Source: Bacteroidia bacterium (GTDB lineage Bacteria; Bacteroidota; Bacteroidia; Cytophagales; Cyclobacteriaceae). From it: a DNA stretch of 59,230 nt. The notes below the pieces were generated by a model, which searched no databases, was not told the DNA's origin, and worked only from the letters and a program-made list of their open reading frames with translations. Numbering within the stretch: the stretch's first letter is position 1; each line of letters opens with the position of its first letter. A program made the position numbers and the translations under genes. Positions 46,066 through 53,711 of this stretch are shown piece after piece. Where the stretch lies: the NCBI GenBank assembly GCA_030425425.1, contig JAUIAO010000038.1, positions 1-59,230 on the forward strand, read 5' to 3'.

Positions 46066-46572
46066 ATGACCGCAAAAGAGAAACAGAAAAACTTCATCAA
46101 GAACTACCTGAAACCAACTCTCAAACAGGCTGGCTATTCAACACAAGGACAAACCTGGTGGATGGCGGAGAACGAATTTTTTAAGATCATAAACCTCCAG
46201 AACTACTCTTGGAACAGTCAAGATTCAGTAGACTTTCGATTTAACATCGGGATTGGGCTAACTGCAACAATGAAAGACCCGGAAAAGAAAAAAGCAACTT
46301 ACAACGACCTAACAGTTCATGTAACCGAACATTATCACCTTCCAAGGACCAGACAGAAACATCGTTTTCTGAACAACCAAGGTTACAGCATCACAACCTC
46401 GACTAACCTAGAAGACTTTACGAACGAACTGCAAAAAGACTTTGAACTTGGCATTATTCCAGCACTGAACGGGCTAACAACTCTTGAGGATTGCCTGAAC
46501 TTCTACAAAGGTGCTGACTTCTGGTACGAACAACTGAAACGGCAACTCGCAGAACTAAAAGACGGCAAGTAA
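46066..46572 (+). CDS. DUF4304-type protein, 168 aa
   Basis: Fits the DUF4304 family: an N-terminal 'NYLKPTLKQAGYSTQGQTWW' helix-strand unit, 'FFKIINLQNYSWN', and 'DFRFNIGIGL', the 'I-N-x-Q-x-S..F-x-I-N-x-G' core. A C-terminal helical half follows, with LEDFTNELQKDFELGIIPAL. Members are small soluble proteins frequently found as orphan or immunity-type genes near toxin loci; no biochemical role is established. The stop codon TAA lies within GGCAAGTAAC, the inverse of GTTACTTGCC located 8 bases before the ATG. It is the first gene behind a promoter-bearing family D element and is followed by a family E palindrome. Confidence 0.75.
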   Translation: MTAKEKQKNFIKNYLKPTLKQAGYSTQGQTWWMAENEFFKIINLQNYSWNSQDSVDFRFNIGIGLTATMKDPEKKKATYNDLTVHVTEHYHLPRTRQKHRFLNNQGYSITTSTNLEDFTNELQKDFELGIIPALNGLTTLEDCLNFYKGADFWYEQLKRQLAELKDGK

Positions 46573-46793
46573 CAGACGCTGATCGGGCATATGTCTTAGT
46601 GCTTTCTGGTAGGTTTCAGTGCAACTCGCCCGTGAATCTGCCGCTGAGAAATGGCATTACTTTCTACCAACTTCTGTGCGCAGGAGGTTTTGACTTGCGG
46701 AACGCAGTGCCATTTGGAACCGTTGTGAGCTTCGGCAGATTTCACTAGATTCGTGCTATTCACTAGCTGCGGCCGCATAGCTAGACGTTGGCG
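46564..46793 (+). repeat. Family E long imperfect palindrome, copy 2 (attC-like)
   Basis: Starts with GGCAAGTAAC at the DUF4304 stop and ends with GTTGGCG (46787-46793). Clear inner arms: GTGAATCTGCCG (46632-46643) with CGGCAGATTTCAC (46733-46745, one bulged base), and AAATGGCA (46649-46656) with TGCCATTT (46708-46715). Outer parts pair more loosely (GCTGATCGGGC near 46579 with GGCCGCATAGC near 46771). The 3' half (GAACGCAG.. AACCGTTGT.AGCTTC) is shared with copy 1. Confidence 0.72.
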
Positions 46794-46854
46794 TCCATTC
46801 CAACCAATATTGCATATTATGAATCTTAACTGAGAAACGAACAAAACTCTTAAA

Positions 46855-47253
46855 ATGAGAACCTTCCAATTAATTCTAATAATTTCAACTTTCCTTTTAA
46901 CATCATGCGTTGATGAATCTGTTGACCTTAATGATATTGAAGGAACTTACGAAGGAACTTTTATACGAACCTCTCCTAACGCCAAATATGCACCCTCTCA
47001 AGTAACACTGATATTTTCGAATGGTCAATTTCAAGGAGCAAGCGAGACAACCAAGTATCCGGCAATATGTAGTGGAACCTATGAAATAAAGGGAACTAAG
47101 GTCGACTTTGCTAACTCATGTGTCTGGACAGCTGAATTCGACTGGTCATTGATTCTTTCAGGTGAATTCACAGCAGAACTAACATCTAACGAACTAACTC
47201 TCCAACGAAAAAATGGAAGTACTTGGGATTTGTACGAACTAAAACGCAAATAA
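46855..47253 (+). CDS. Small lipoprotein, lipocalin-like, 132 aa
   Basis: A type II signal peptide ends in LLTSC (Cys18 lipidation site). The mature part reads as a small beta-barrel: IEGTYEGTFIRTSPN, 'QVTLIFSNGQFQGASE', CSGTYEIKGTKVDFANSC and 'LTLQRKNGSTWDLYELKRK', the alternating strand pattern of lipocalin-like or META-type small lipoproteins. Two cysteines (in AICSG and NSCVW) could form a disulfide. Function unknown. The gene is bracketed by GTTGGCGTCC (46787) and GGTCGCCAAC (47258-47267), an inverted pair with one mismatch, as if it were one mobile cassette. Confidence 0.7.
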   Translation: MRTFQLILIISTFLLTSCVDESVDLNDIEGTYEGTFIRTSPNAKYAPSQVTLIFSNGQFQGASETTKYPAICSGTYEIKGTKVDFANSCVWTAEFDWSLILSGEFTAELTSNELTLQRKNGSTWDLYELKRK

Positions 47254-47257
47254 AGAC

Positions 47258-47440
47258 GGTCGCCAACAAGCGCTAGCACGAATGCGCCAACTGCCATTTT
47301 ACAAGCTTCAGTGCGAACTTCACCATGAATCAGCCGCTGGTAAAGTTCAGTGCTTTCTACTGGGCGCATCTCGCAGGATTTTTCATCTTTCTTTGCGCAG
47401 TGGTTATCTGATACTTTGGAAGCACCGGGCAGATTCATTT
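47258..47440 (+). repeat. Family E long imperfect palindrome, copy 3, apparently truncated
   Basis: Begins GGTCGCCAAC after the lipoprotein gene. Inner arms ATGAATCAGCC (47325-47335) and GGGCAGATTCAT (47428-47439), and an apex (CGCAGGATTTTTCATCTTTC..GCGCAG) like the other copies. The outer 3' part seen in copy 2 is missing; a family B repeat begins immediately. Confidence 0.65.
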
Positions 47441-47532
47441 GCCTTTGCCGGTGTTATCACCGGCAAACAAGATGCAATGAGCTAGTTGCATTACCACCAA
47501 TGATGATCGAAGAGACTCAGTCAATTTCCCTC
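47438..47532 (+). repeat. Family B repeat, copy 3
   Basis: Core only: GCCGGTG-TTAT-CACCGGC hairpin, GCAATGAGCTAGTTGC, GAGACTCAGTCAATTTCC. It abuts the family E element on its left and a family C element on its right. Confidence 0.82.
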
Positions 47533-47546
47533 GGCAAAGAGTCAGC

Positions 47547-47622
47547 CCGTTAGATAAATTGGATTTACCGGGTTAGATTTGATGATGTGTTAGCAACATA
47601 GTGCTTGCAAGATGTTATCAGC
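47547..47622 (+). repeat. Family C repeat, copy 2
   Basis: GTTAGATAAATTGG, TTTACCGGGTTAGATTTGAT, AACATAGTGCTTGCAAGATG, ending GTTATCAGC (47614-47622). Near-identical to 24561-24638. GTTATCAGC is the inverse of GCTGATAA(T) at the end of the next gene. Confidence 0.8.
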
Positions 47623-47633
47623 AATGACTGCAA

Positions 47634-48110
47634 ATGGGAAGAAACCTCCTCAAAGACCATAGAATTACGAATAACCTGAAAAGTCAATACTTTAGAGATA
47701 CAACTTTTGACGGACTAACAGTCTTTGCAGGAAAAATCATCGACTGTGAATTCTTTAACATCCATTTCAAACATTGTCAACTGGGGAGCAACACAAAGTA
47801 TTCTAACTGCATATTCAGGAACTGTAGAATAGAGGGAAAGTATAGTACTCTTGGTAATCCAACAACCTATATCAACTGTACTTTTGAAAACTGTAACTTC
47901 AAGGGTAATATGGTTTTTATGGGGGCTATATTCGAACATTGCCGATTTTCCGGAACATTTACCAACAACATATTTATAGACGAAAAACGCTGGTTTAAGA
48001 AGTGTTTTACATTCACCAATTGCGATTTAACGAACGCCAACTTTGTAAACTTGACAATTAATGGCGAACGAACTTTCAAAAACTGCAAACTACCTGACCA
48101 ACAAAGCTGA
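47634..48110 (+). CDS. Pentapeptide-repeat-like protein, 158 aa
   Basis: Repeating short units with Phe, Cys or Leu at the centre and Asn/Asp/Thr at the edges are visible throughout: 'FRDTTFDGLTVFAGKIIDCE', FFNIHFKHCQL, 'CIFRNCRIEG', 'CTFENCNFKGN', 'AIFEHCRFSGT', FTFTNCDLTNANFVNL. This is the pattern of a right-handed quadrilateral (pentapeptide) beta-helix, with relaxed A(D/N)LXX units. Some such proteins mimic DNA and protect gyrase, but there is no direct evidence for that here. The ATG at 47634 starts 11 bases after the family C element. The stop lies in GCTGATAA, inverse to GTTATCAGC before the gene. Confidence 0.7.
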   Translation: MGRNLLKDHRITNNLKSQYFRDTTFDGLTVFAGKIIDCEFFNIHFKHCQLGSNTKYSNCIFRNCRIEGKYSTLGNPTTYINCTFENCNFKGNMVFMGAIFEHCRFSGTFTNNIFIDEKRWFKKCFTFTNCDLTNANFVNLTINGERTFKNCKLPDQQS

Positions 48111-48147
48111 TAATAGGCCTTTAGCTTCACCACATTGAATTATTCCT

Positions 48148-48244
48148 TTTGCTTTTTTGCAGGTGTTATCACCGGCAAATGAGATGCCATGAGCTAGTTG
48201 CATTACTTCCAGAAATGATCGATAAGACTCAGTCAATTTACTTC
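48148..48244 (+). repeat. Family B repeat, copy 4
   Basis: Core only, slightly degenerate at the left (TTTTTTGCAGGTG), then TTATCACCGGCAAATGAGATG, GAGCTAGTTGCATTAC and AGACTCAGTCAATTTACTTC. From 48245 to 48396 no further element is recognised. Confidence 0.78.
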
Positions 48245-48414
48245 ACTTCTAGTGTACTTCACCAATAGACTATTTGACGTGAGATAATTAGTCCATTGGA
48301 CACCAGTCCTATAAACAGGAAGGTTACATCCCCAATGTGACACAAGTCACCTTTTGCAATGGTCTTGTCGCTTAGCTTAGCTGAAAAAATGTGTTCATGA
48401 GAGGGGAAACTACC

Positions 48415-48519
48415 ATGTATGTGATCGCCATCATTGTGTTGGCTCACTTTGTAATCGGGATCGGTTATCTGATGTATAAGCTTTCCAAACCTTCCAAAAA
48501 GAAATCAGATCAGGACTGA
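48415..48519 (+). CDS. Very small single-span membrane protein, 34 aa
   Basis: MYVIAIIVLAHFVIGIGYLM followed by a basic tail, YKLSKPSKKKSDQD. One transmembrane helix with the positive end at the C-terminus suggests an inside C-terminus. GAGAGGGG ends 9 bases before this ATG, a strong Shine-Dalgarno site in a genome where such sites are rare, and this decides the start (an upstream ATG at 48397 would overlap it). Function unknown. It stands alone, 82 bases before the SGNH hydrolase gene. Confidence 0.55.
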   Translation: MYVIAIIVLAHFVIGIGYLMYKLSKPSKKKSDQD

Positions 48520-48601
48520 TGATTCCAGGCGGTTATTTGTTTTACACGGCTGATTTTGGGTAGTTTTCAGGAATGGTCCAATACTTTTTTCGATAACCCT
48601 T

Positions 48602-49435
48602 ATGAATAGTTCAAGAAAAATCTTCGCGCTCAGCTTTATCCTGATGTTTTTCATGCTGAGTTGTAGTCAGAACAAAACATCTCAATACTCGGAAAATGAT
48701 GCATCTGCACATTGGCGAGGTATCAGAGCCGCATATCTTGGTGACTCTATGACGCAGCTACCCAGAGATAGCTCCAAAGTCTATTGGTATTATTTGCAGG
48801 GTTGGTTAGGCATCGAGCCGTTCGTCTATGGCATCAGCGGGCACCAGTGGGACGATATCTATGATCAGGCTGTACGGCTTCAGCAGGAGAGAAGGGATAG
48901 TGTGGATGCCATTTTCATTTTTGCCGGCACCAATGATTACAATCACAATGTTCCTTTGGGAACTTTCTATACCGAAACGATGAAAGAGACGAATCATTAT
49001 GGCGAAATAGTCACCAGAAAGTTCCGAACCATGAACATCAGCGACTCCACGTTTTGTGGCAGAATTAACAAAGTCATGAGCTTTCTGAAAGATCATTTTC
49101 CAGAGCAGCAGATCATCATGATGACGCCACTGCACCGGGGCTTTGCCACTTTCAGCGATACGAATGTGCAGCCGGAAGAAAGCTACTGCAATGCTCAGGG
49201 CTTGTTTCTGGAATCTTATATCAACACATTGCGACAGGCAGCAGATGTGTGGTCAGTTCCTGTTATTGATTTGTATGCGAAAAGTGGTCTTTACCCATTA
49301 TCTGATGCTCATACTCGGTATTTTAGAAATTCAGAGACAGATCGGTTGCACCTGAATGCTGAAGGTAATTTCCGGCTGGCCAAAACCATCCAATATCAAC
49401 TGAATGCTTTGCCAGCAACATTTGTGAAGAAATGA
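48602..49435 (+). CDS. SGNH/GDSL-family hydrolase lipoprotein, 277 aa
   Basis: Signal peptide with lipobox MLSC (Cys21), so probably an outer- or inner-membrane lipoprotein. The four SGNH blocks are present: GDSM (Ser49, nucleophile), a Gly/Asn pair at GISGHQWDD, GTNDYNHN, and the catalytic Asp-His in TDRLHLNAEGN near the C-terminus. The family hydrolyses esters, typically acetyl groups on sugars or lipid esters; the true substrate cannot be read from the sequence. The rhodanese gene begins 30 bases after the stop, so cotranscription is likely. Full length. Confidence 0.88.
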   Translation: MNSSRKIFALSFILMFFMLSCSQNKTSQYSENDASAHWRGIRAAYLGDSMTQLPRDSSKVYWYYLQGWLGIEPFVYGISGHQWDDIYDQAVRLQQERRDSVDAIFIFAGTNDYNHNVPLGTFYTETMKETNHYGEIVTRKFRTMNISDSTFCGRINKVMSFLKDHFPEQQIIMMTPLHRGFATFSDTNVQPEESYCNAQGLFLESYINTLRQAADVWSVPVIDLYAKSGLYPLSDAHTRYFRNSETDRLHLNAEGNFRLAKTIQYQLNALPATFVKK

Positions 49436-49465
49436 AAATCAATCAAACCTCAAAACTCCAAACTG

Positions 49466-50317
49466 ATGAATCCGATTATTGATGTTGCTCAATTAAAAGA
49501 AATAGGTTATTTAGCAAATCTAGTGATTGTAGATGCCAGAAGTTCAAAGGAAAAATACGATCAGAGTCATCTGTCAGGAGCGATTCACTTTGATCTGGAT
49601 ACACAGATGTCGGATATCAAAGATGATGTATCAAAAGGAGGGAGGCATCCGCTTCCAGAGGTTGGTGATTTCCTGAAGACATTGTCTGCTACCGGAATAA
49701 GCCCCCAAAATCATATAGTGATCTATGATGACATGGGTGGAGCGAATGCCGCTGCAAGGCTCTGGTGGATGCTAAGGGCGGTAGGGCATGAGCAGGTTCA
49801 AGTGCTGAATGGTGGCTATCAGACAGCAGTAGCGGAAGGAATAGCTTGTGATGCCCAAGAGGTGCAGTTGCCGTGGGCTTATGAGGTTTTTGAAGCTGAG
49901 GATTGGCTGGTTCCAATCGCATCGTTGGAAGAGGTGAAAGAAGTTTCAAAATCTGGAGGGCAATATATCATAGATGTAAGAGCTGCTGCTCGGTATCGCG
50001 GAGAAATAGAGCCAATCGATTTGGTGGCCGGGCATATTCCCAATGCTCACAACATTCCTCTTACCGAAAATCTAGATGAAGCTGGTCTGTTCAGATCGCC
50101 AGAAGCACTACGAGAGCTCTATCAGCCTTTACAGGATCGGTTTGGTCATGATCAGATCATTGTGCACTGTGGATCGGGTGTGACTGCCTGTCATACTTTG
50201 CTGGCCATGAACTATGCTGGGTATGATGTGTCCAAATTATATGTAGGCTCCTGGAGTGAATGGAGCAGACTGTACCTTCCAATGGCTACAGGTGCAGATT
50301 CAAATTCTCATATTTAG
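49466..50317 (+). CDS. Thiosulfate/3-mercaptopyruvate sulfurtransferase, 283 aa
   Basis: Two tandem rhodanese domains. The N-terminal one (about 5-125) begins VIVDARSSKEKYDQSHLSGA and is inactive as usual. The C-terminal one (about 150-275) carries IIDVRAAARYRGE, AGHIPNAHNIP and the active loop CGSGVTAC with Cys235. The CG-S-G-V-T loop is the 3-mercaptopyruvate sulfurtransferase type rather than the CRKGVT thiosulfate type. The enzyme moves sulfur from mercaptopyruvate or thiosulfate to a thiol acceptor or cyanide. Cytoplasmic, no signal peptide. Its upstream neighbour at 30 bases is the SGNH lipoprotein. Confidence 0.93.
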   Translation: MNPIIDVAQLKEIGYLANLVIVDARSSKEKYDQSHLSGAIHFDLDTQMSDIKDDVSKGGRHPLPEVGDFLKTLSATGISPQNHIVIYDDMGGANAAARLWWMLRAVGHEQVQVLNGGYQTAVAEGIACDAQEVQLPWAYEVFEAEDWLVPIASLEEVKEVSKSGGQYIIDVRAAARYRGEIEPIDLVAGHIPNAHNIPLTENLDEAGLFRSPEALRELYQPLQDRFGHDQIIVHCGSGVTACHTLLAMNYAGYDVSKLYVGSWSEWSRLYLPMATGADSNSHI

Positions 50318-50435
50318 AGAGGTTTTATCAAAATGGTAATATTCAGTTTACAAAAACGGCGTTTATGCTGGTTTTAGGCTGTTTATAAGTTTTTTGCATG
50401 GTTTTTTCACTTAAAAAGTCAAATTGAAAAAGACT

Positions 50436-50888
50436 ATGAAAAACGATAAGCAAAAATTACTCGGAATTATTTTTAAATCATCATTAGTAGCATTGAGTCT
50501 GGTCTTCCTGGTGGCATGCTCTAATACCAAAAAGGAGCAGTCAAGCACTGATGAGGCCATCTCAGAAATCTCCGAAAAAGTGAAAAGTGAGAAAAAAGAC
50601 TTGAAGCTGGAATTGGAAGAAATGAAACTGGATGTGGAAACAAAGCTTGATAAACTAAACGATAAAATAGCCTCTGCGGACGATGCATCATCTACCAATC
50701 TGGAGAATTTGAAAGAAGACCTGGAAGATAAGCGAGATGACCTTGATCGTGCCGTTCGAAAATTAGACAATTCTACAGCTCAGTCATTTAATGATGCTAA
50801 GGAATTTGCGAATGACACCAAGGATGATGTTTCCAAGTCTATGAAAGACTTTGGAGAAAAGGTGAAAGGTATTTTCGAAAAATCATAA
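50436..50888 (+). CDS. Coiled-coil lipoprotein, about 150 aa
   Basis: A signal peptide ends in LVAC (Cys28), followed by a highly charged, Lys/Glu/Asp-rich sequence with heptad hydrophobics (SEISEKVKSEKKDLKLELEE and on). This predicts a long helical coiled coil. No enzymatic motif. Similar charged lipoproteins are common in Bacteroidota and probably have a structural envelope role. An in-frame TTG at 50424 would add four residues; the ATG is preferred. It ends at a clear terminator. It is not obviously part of an operon: the rhodanese gene stops 118 bases upstream. Confidence 0.8.
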   Translation: MKNDKQKLLGIIFKSSLVALSLVFLVACSNTKKEQSSTDEAISEISEKVKSEKKDLKLELEEMKLDVETKLDKLNDKIASADDASSTNLENLKEDLEDKRDDLDRAVRKLDNSTAQSFNDAKEFANDTKDDVSKSMKDFGEKVKGIFEKS

Positions 50889-50923
50889 TATACTGCGCAA
50901 ACTTTAATGGTTAGGTTTGACAG

Positions 50924-50954
50924 GGCCGTCTTCTTATTAGGAGGCGGCTTTTTT
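50924..50954 (+). terminator. Rho-independent terminator of the coiled-coil lipoprotein gene
   Basis: GCCGTCTTC pairs with GGAGGCGGC (with G-U pairs) around TTATTA, followed by six T. The T-run reaches the stop codon of the convergent ferredoxin gene. Confidence 0.8.
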
Positions 50955-51178
50955 CATTCATGCACCTGAATGATTTTTGCAGGACAGTTTTTGGCCGCTA
51001 CTTGGTTTTGTTCCACTTCCATGTCGTGGATTTTGGCAGTGTAAATTCCTTTTTTTTCTGAGCTGCCAATGAGATTGCAGCGGCCATCTTTTGTAGATAC
51101 TCTCCAACGCTCCGGCGCAGCTTCTACGCACGCATTGCAGCCAATGCACTTAATTCTATGAAAAATGATTCTTGGCAT
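50954..51178 (-). CDS. Single-cluster 4Fe-4S ferredoxin, 74 aa
   Basis: C-x2-C-x2-C (Cys11, Cys14, Cys17 in CIGCNAC) plus a distant C-P (Cys65 in NCPAKI) supply the four ligands of one [4Fe-4S] cluster. Cys34 is extra and not conserved in the pattern. Small electron carrier, cytoplasmic. The start codon shares its A with the stop of the U32 gene (TAATG), so the two are translationally coupled. This supports the ferredoxin being the electron donor or cluster partner of that enzyme (inference). Confidence 0.9.
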   Translation of the reverse strand: MPRIIFHRIKCIGCNACVEAAPERWRVSTKDGRCNLIGSSEKKGIYTAKIHDMEVEQNQVAAKNCPAKIIQVHE

Positions 51179-52425
51179 TAAGCATCTACGATTTTGTACA
51201 GCTTGTCCGAAGGACGAACTACTTCACCAACCGGCATGGAGAACGTATCACCTTTCTTTACTTCGTCCACTGCCTGATCATCCAGCCTTAACTCAGCTAC
51301 GGTTGAATTGATTACTCCGGTAGTAGGTCCCGTGATGAGGATTTTGTCATCCTTATGCAGGTTCAGTGTTTCAAGCTGAAATTCCCCAACACCGATTTTC
51401 TTGAAATACTTAACCCCTCGGCCCAGGTAAATCTTCTTCTCTGTGGCTTTAGATCCGTAAGAGTCGTTCCATTCACCCATTTTCCTGCCGAGGTAATAAC
51501 CATCCCAAAAGCCGCGATTGTAAACGGTCGCCAGTCGCTCCATCCAGTTTTCGATTTTCTCATCGCTGAAGGTTCCATCTGCTAATGAATCAACAGCTTC
51601 CCGGTAGCATTTTACTGTGGTGTCTACATAATCCGCTGACCGGCCTCTTCCTTCAATTTTCAGGATTTGTACTCCGGCTTCCACTACTTTGTCCAGAAAA
51701 CCGATCGTGCACAGGTCTTTTGCAGACATGATGTATTCATTGTCAATTTCCAGCTCATGTCCCTCTTCTTTATCGATAACGATGTATTCCTTTCGGCAAT
51801 TCTGAATGCAAGCACCCCGATTGGCCGAAGAGTTGTGTGAGTGCAGGCTGAGATAGCACTTACCAGAAACAGCCATACAAAGCGCACCGTGAGCGAACAC
51901 TTCAATTCTGATCAATTCTCCAGATGGACCGGTGATATTTTGTCGCTCGATTTCTCTGGTAATATGAGCTACCTGTCTCAGACTTAGTTCTCTGGAAAGC
52001 ACCATCACATCAGCATAGTCAGCATAGAACTCTACCGTTTCTATGTTGGTGACGTTTGATTGAGTGGAAATATGCACCGGCATGCCAATCTTACGGCAAT
52101 AGCTCATCGCCGCATGATCCGAGGCAATGATGGCGGAAACGCCATGCTCTTTAGCAGCATCTACTAGCGTTTTCATCAAGCGAATATCATGGTCGTAAAG
52201 CACCGTGTTGAGCGTGAGGTAAGCTTTCACATTTTTGGCACTGCAGCGTTCCACAATCTCTTTCAGGTCTTCTGTGGTGAAATTGATCGAACTGCGAGCT
52301 CTCATGTTCAGCTGCTCTACTCCGAAATACACAGAGTTACAGCCAGCATTGATAGCTGCAGCCAATGATTCGAATGAGCCCACAGGAGCCATGATTTCCA
52401 CTTGTTGATTTTTTGGGTCAGTCAT
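51178..52425 (-). CDS. U32-family protein, TrhP/YegQ-like tRNA hydroxylation factor, 415 aa
   Basis: Starts with the family motif 'EIMAPVGSFESLAAAINAGC', followed by 'VYFGVEQLNMRARSSINFT' and a TIM-barrel run (AYLTLNTVLYD, VHISTQSNV). The cysteine-rich signature follows: GALCMAVSGKCYLS, 'SSANRGACIQNCRKEY', 'DLCTIGFL' and 'ILKIEGRGRSADYV'. Those cysteines are thought to hold an iron-sulfur cluster. Family members (YegQ/TrhP, RlhA, UbiU/V) act in prephenate-dependent hydroxylation of tRNA or rRNA or in ubiquinone synthesis; the length and C-terminal barrel fit the TrhP group. The old 'peptidase U32' name should not be taken as evidence of protease activity. A -7-like GATCTTTG (minus strand, 52452-52459) lies upstream. 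Confidence 0.88.
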   Translation of the reverse strand: MTDPKNQQVEIMAPVGSFESLAAAINAGCNSVYFGVEQLNMRARSSINFTTEDLKEIVERCSAKNVKAYLTLNTVLYDHDIRLMKTLVDAAKEHGVSAIIASDHAAMSYCRKIGMPVHISTQSNVTNIETVEFYADYADVMVLSRELSLRQVAHITREIERQNITGPSGELIRIEVFAHGALCMAVSGKCYLSLHSHNSSANRGACIQNCRKEYIVIDKEEGHELEIDNEYIMSAKDLCTIGFLDKVVEAGVQILKIEGRGRSADYVDTTVKCYREAVDSLADGTFSDEKIENWMERLATVYNRGFWDGYYLGRKMGEWNDSYGSKATEKKIYLGRGVKYFKKIGVGEFQLETLNLHKDDKILITGPTTGVINSTVAELRLDDQAVDEVKKGDTFSMPVGEVVRPSDKLYKIVDA

Positions 52426-52564
52426 CTTTGTGTGCGATTTCCAATTTTCCGCAAAGATCGGGTTTTTTAGAAAAGATTACAATGGGCTTACTGATGTGTT
52501 GATTCGCATGGATGGAATCTGTGCAAGCAAGACTTAAATTTTCTTTTGTGAACGAACAGTCCCA

Positions 52565-53476
52565 CTACTTCCTGTTCAAATTGATTAGCACGGCACTAAA
52601 TAAAATGATGGCCATCCCTATGATTTGCTGTAAAGTAATCACCTCGTCAGCAATCATCCAGCCAAGAAGTACCGCCACAATTGGATTGATATAAGCATAG
52701 GTGCCCACAATGGCAGACGGGAGATTTTTGAGTAAGAATGTATATGCTATGAAGGCTCCAACATTACTTACCAGTGAAAGATACAGCACAGCCATCCAGG
52801 ACTTAGTAGCAACTTCAGCCGGTTCTAACCTGGGGAACTCACCCAGCACACCACTAATCACAAAGCAAAGCAAAGCACCGGATAATAATTGCCAACCAAG
52901 GCTTTGGCTGATGGTGGCATAAGCAGGTTTGGAGCGATTGTATAAAGTGCCAGAAACCCAGAACACTCCACCGATAATCACGGCCAGAGAAGCGATCACA
53001 TTCATTTTAATTGTTTCTGCTGGTAATTCGGCGGTCAGTTGATCATTGAATAGCACCAGGATTCCCCCAAAACCCAGCACTAATCCAACCAATATGAGCT
53101 TGTTGTTGAAATAATAGCTCCAATTGGATCTATCAATTATGACAAACCAAATCGGCAAAGTGGCAATAAGAATAGAGGCAAAACCCGACGCGATGTATTG
53201 CTCCGACCAAATCAATAACCCCTGCCCACCTGTAAGGATGACAAAGCCAAGGATTGTGTTTTTAATGATTGATTTTTTGTTTGGAAGTCCTTCTCCTGAG
53301 ATGATACTATAGCCCAGCAAAGCCACAGCAGCGATGATAAACCTCAGACCTGCCATGAAGAATGGAGGAAAGCTTTCTAGCCCGATTGCAATGGCCAAAT
53401 AAGTGGTACCCCAAACTATGTAGAGCATCATGAAGGATACTATGATCCAGAACTGAAAAGAAAAGCCTTTTTGCAT
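52565..53476 (-). CDS. EamA-family (DMT) transporter, 303 aa
   Basis: Ten hydrophobic helices in two EamA halves: N-terminal 'MMLYIVWGTTYLAIAIGLES', 'GLRFIIAAVALLGYSIISGE', 'GGQGLLIWSEQYIASGFASI', then the second half with 'SNVGAFIAYTFLLKNLPSAI' and a C-terminal PIVAVLLGWMIADEVIT. The drug/metabolite-transporter superfamily exports amino acids, nucleotides or small metabolites; the substrate cannot be deduced. The stop is 139 bases past the start of the U32 gene on the same strand. It is divergent from the Gfo/Idh gene with about 235 bases between. In that gap TGTGTA-GCAAA-TACACA (53635-53651) and TGAATTT..AAATTCA (about 53657-53675) are small inverted repeats, possible operators. Confidence 0.9.
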   Translation of the reverse strand: MQKGFSFQFWIIVSFMMLYIVWGTTYLAIAIGLESFPPFFMAGLRFIIAAVALLGYSIISGEGLPNKKSIIKNTILGFVILTGGQGLLIWSEQYIASGFASILIATLPIWFVIIDRSNWSYYFNNKLILVGLVLGFGGILVLFNDQLTAELPAETIKMNVIASLAVIIGGVFWVSGTLYNRSKPAYATISQSLGWQLLSGALLCFVISGVLGEFPRLEPAEVATKSWMAVLYLSLVSNVGAFIAYTFLLKNLPSAIVGTYAYINPIVAVLLGWMIADEVITLQQIIGMAIILFSAVLINLNRK

Positions 53477-53711
53477 TTAGGTTATTGAAGCATCTCGAAA
53501 CGCGAAGATGCTCACGATTGTCTTAAGTCCGAAACATAAAATAAACTCAATTTCAATTATTTGTGAGTAAAACTTTCTTTTCAATTGTTGCCATAATCCA
53601 TTTAGAGCTTGGCAACATCTTTAGGTTATTTAACTGTGTAGCAAATACACAATTAATGAATTTTTAAGTAAATTCATCAATCCTTGAAAAAACCTAAAAT
53701 TGATAAGCAAA

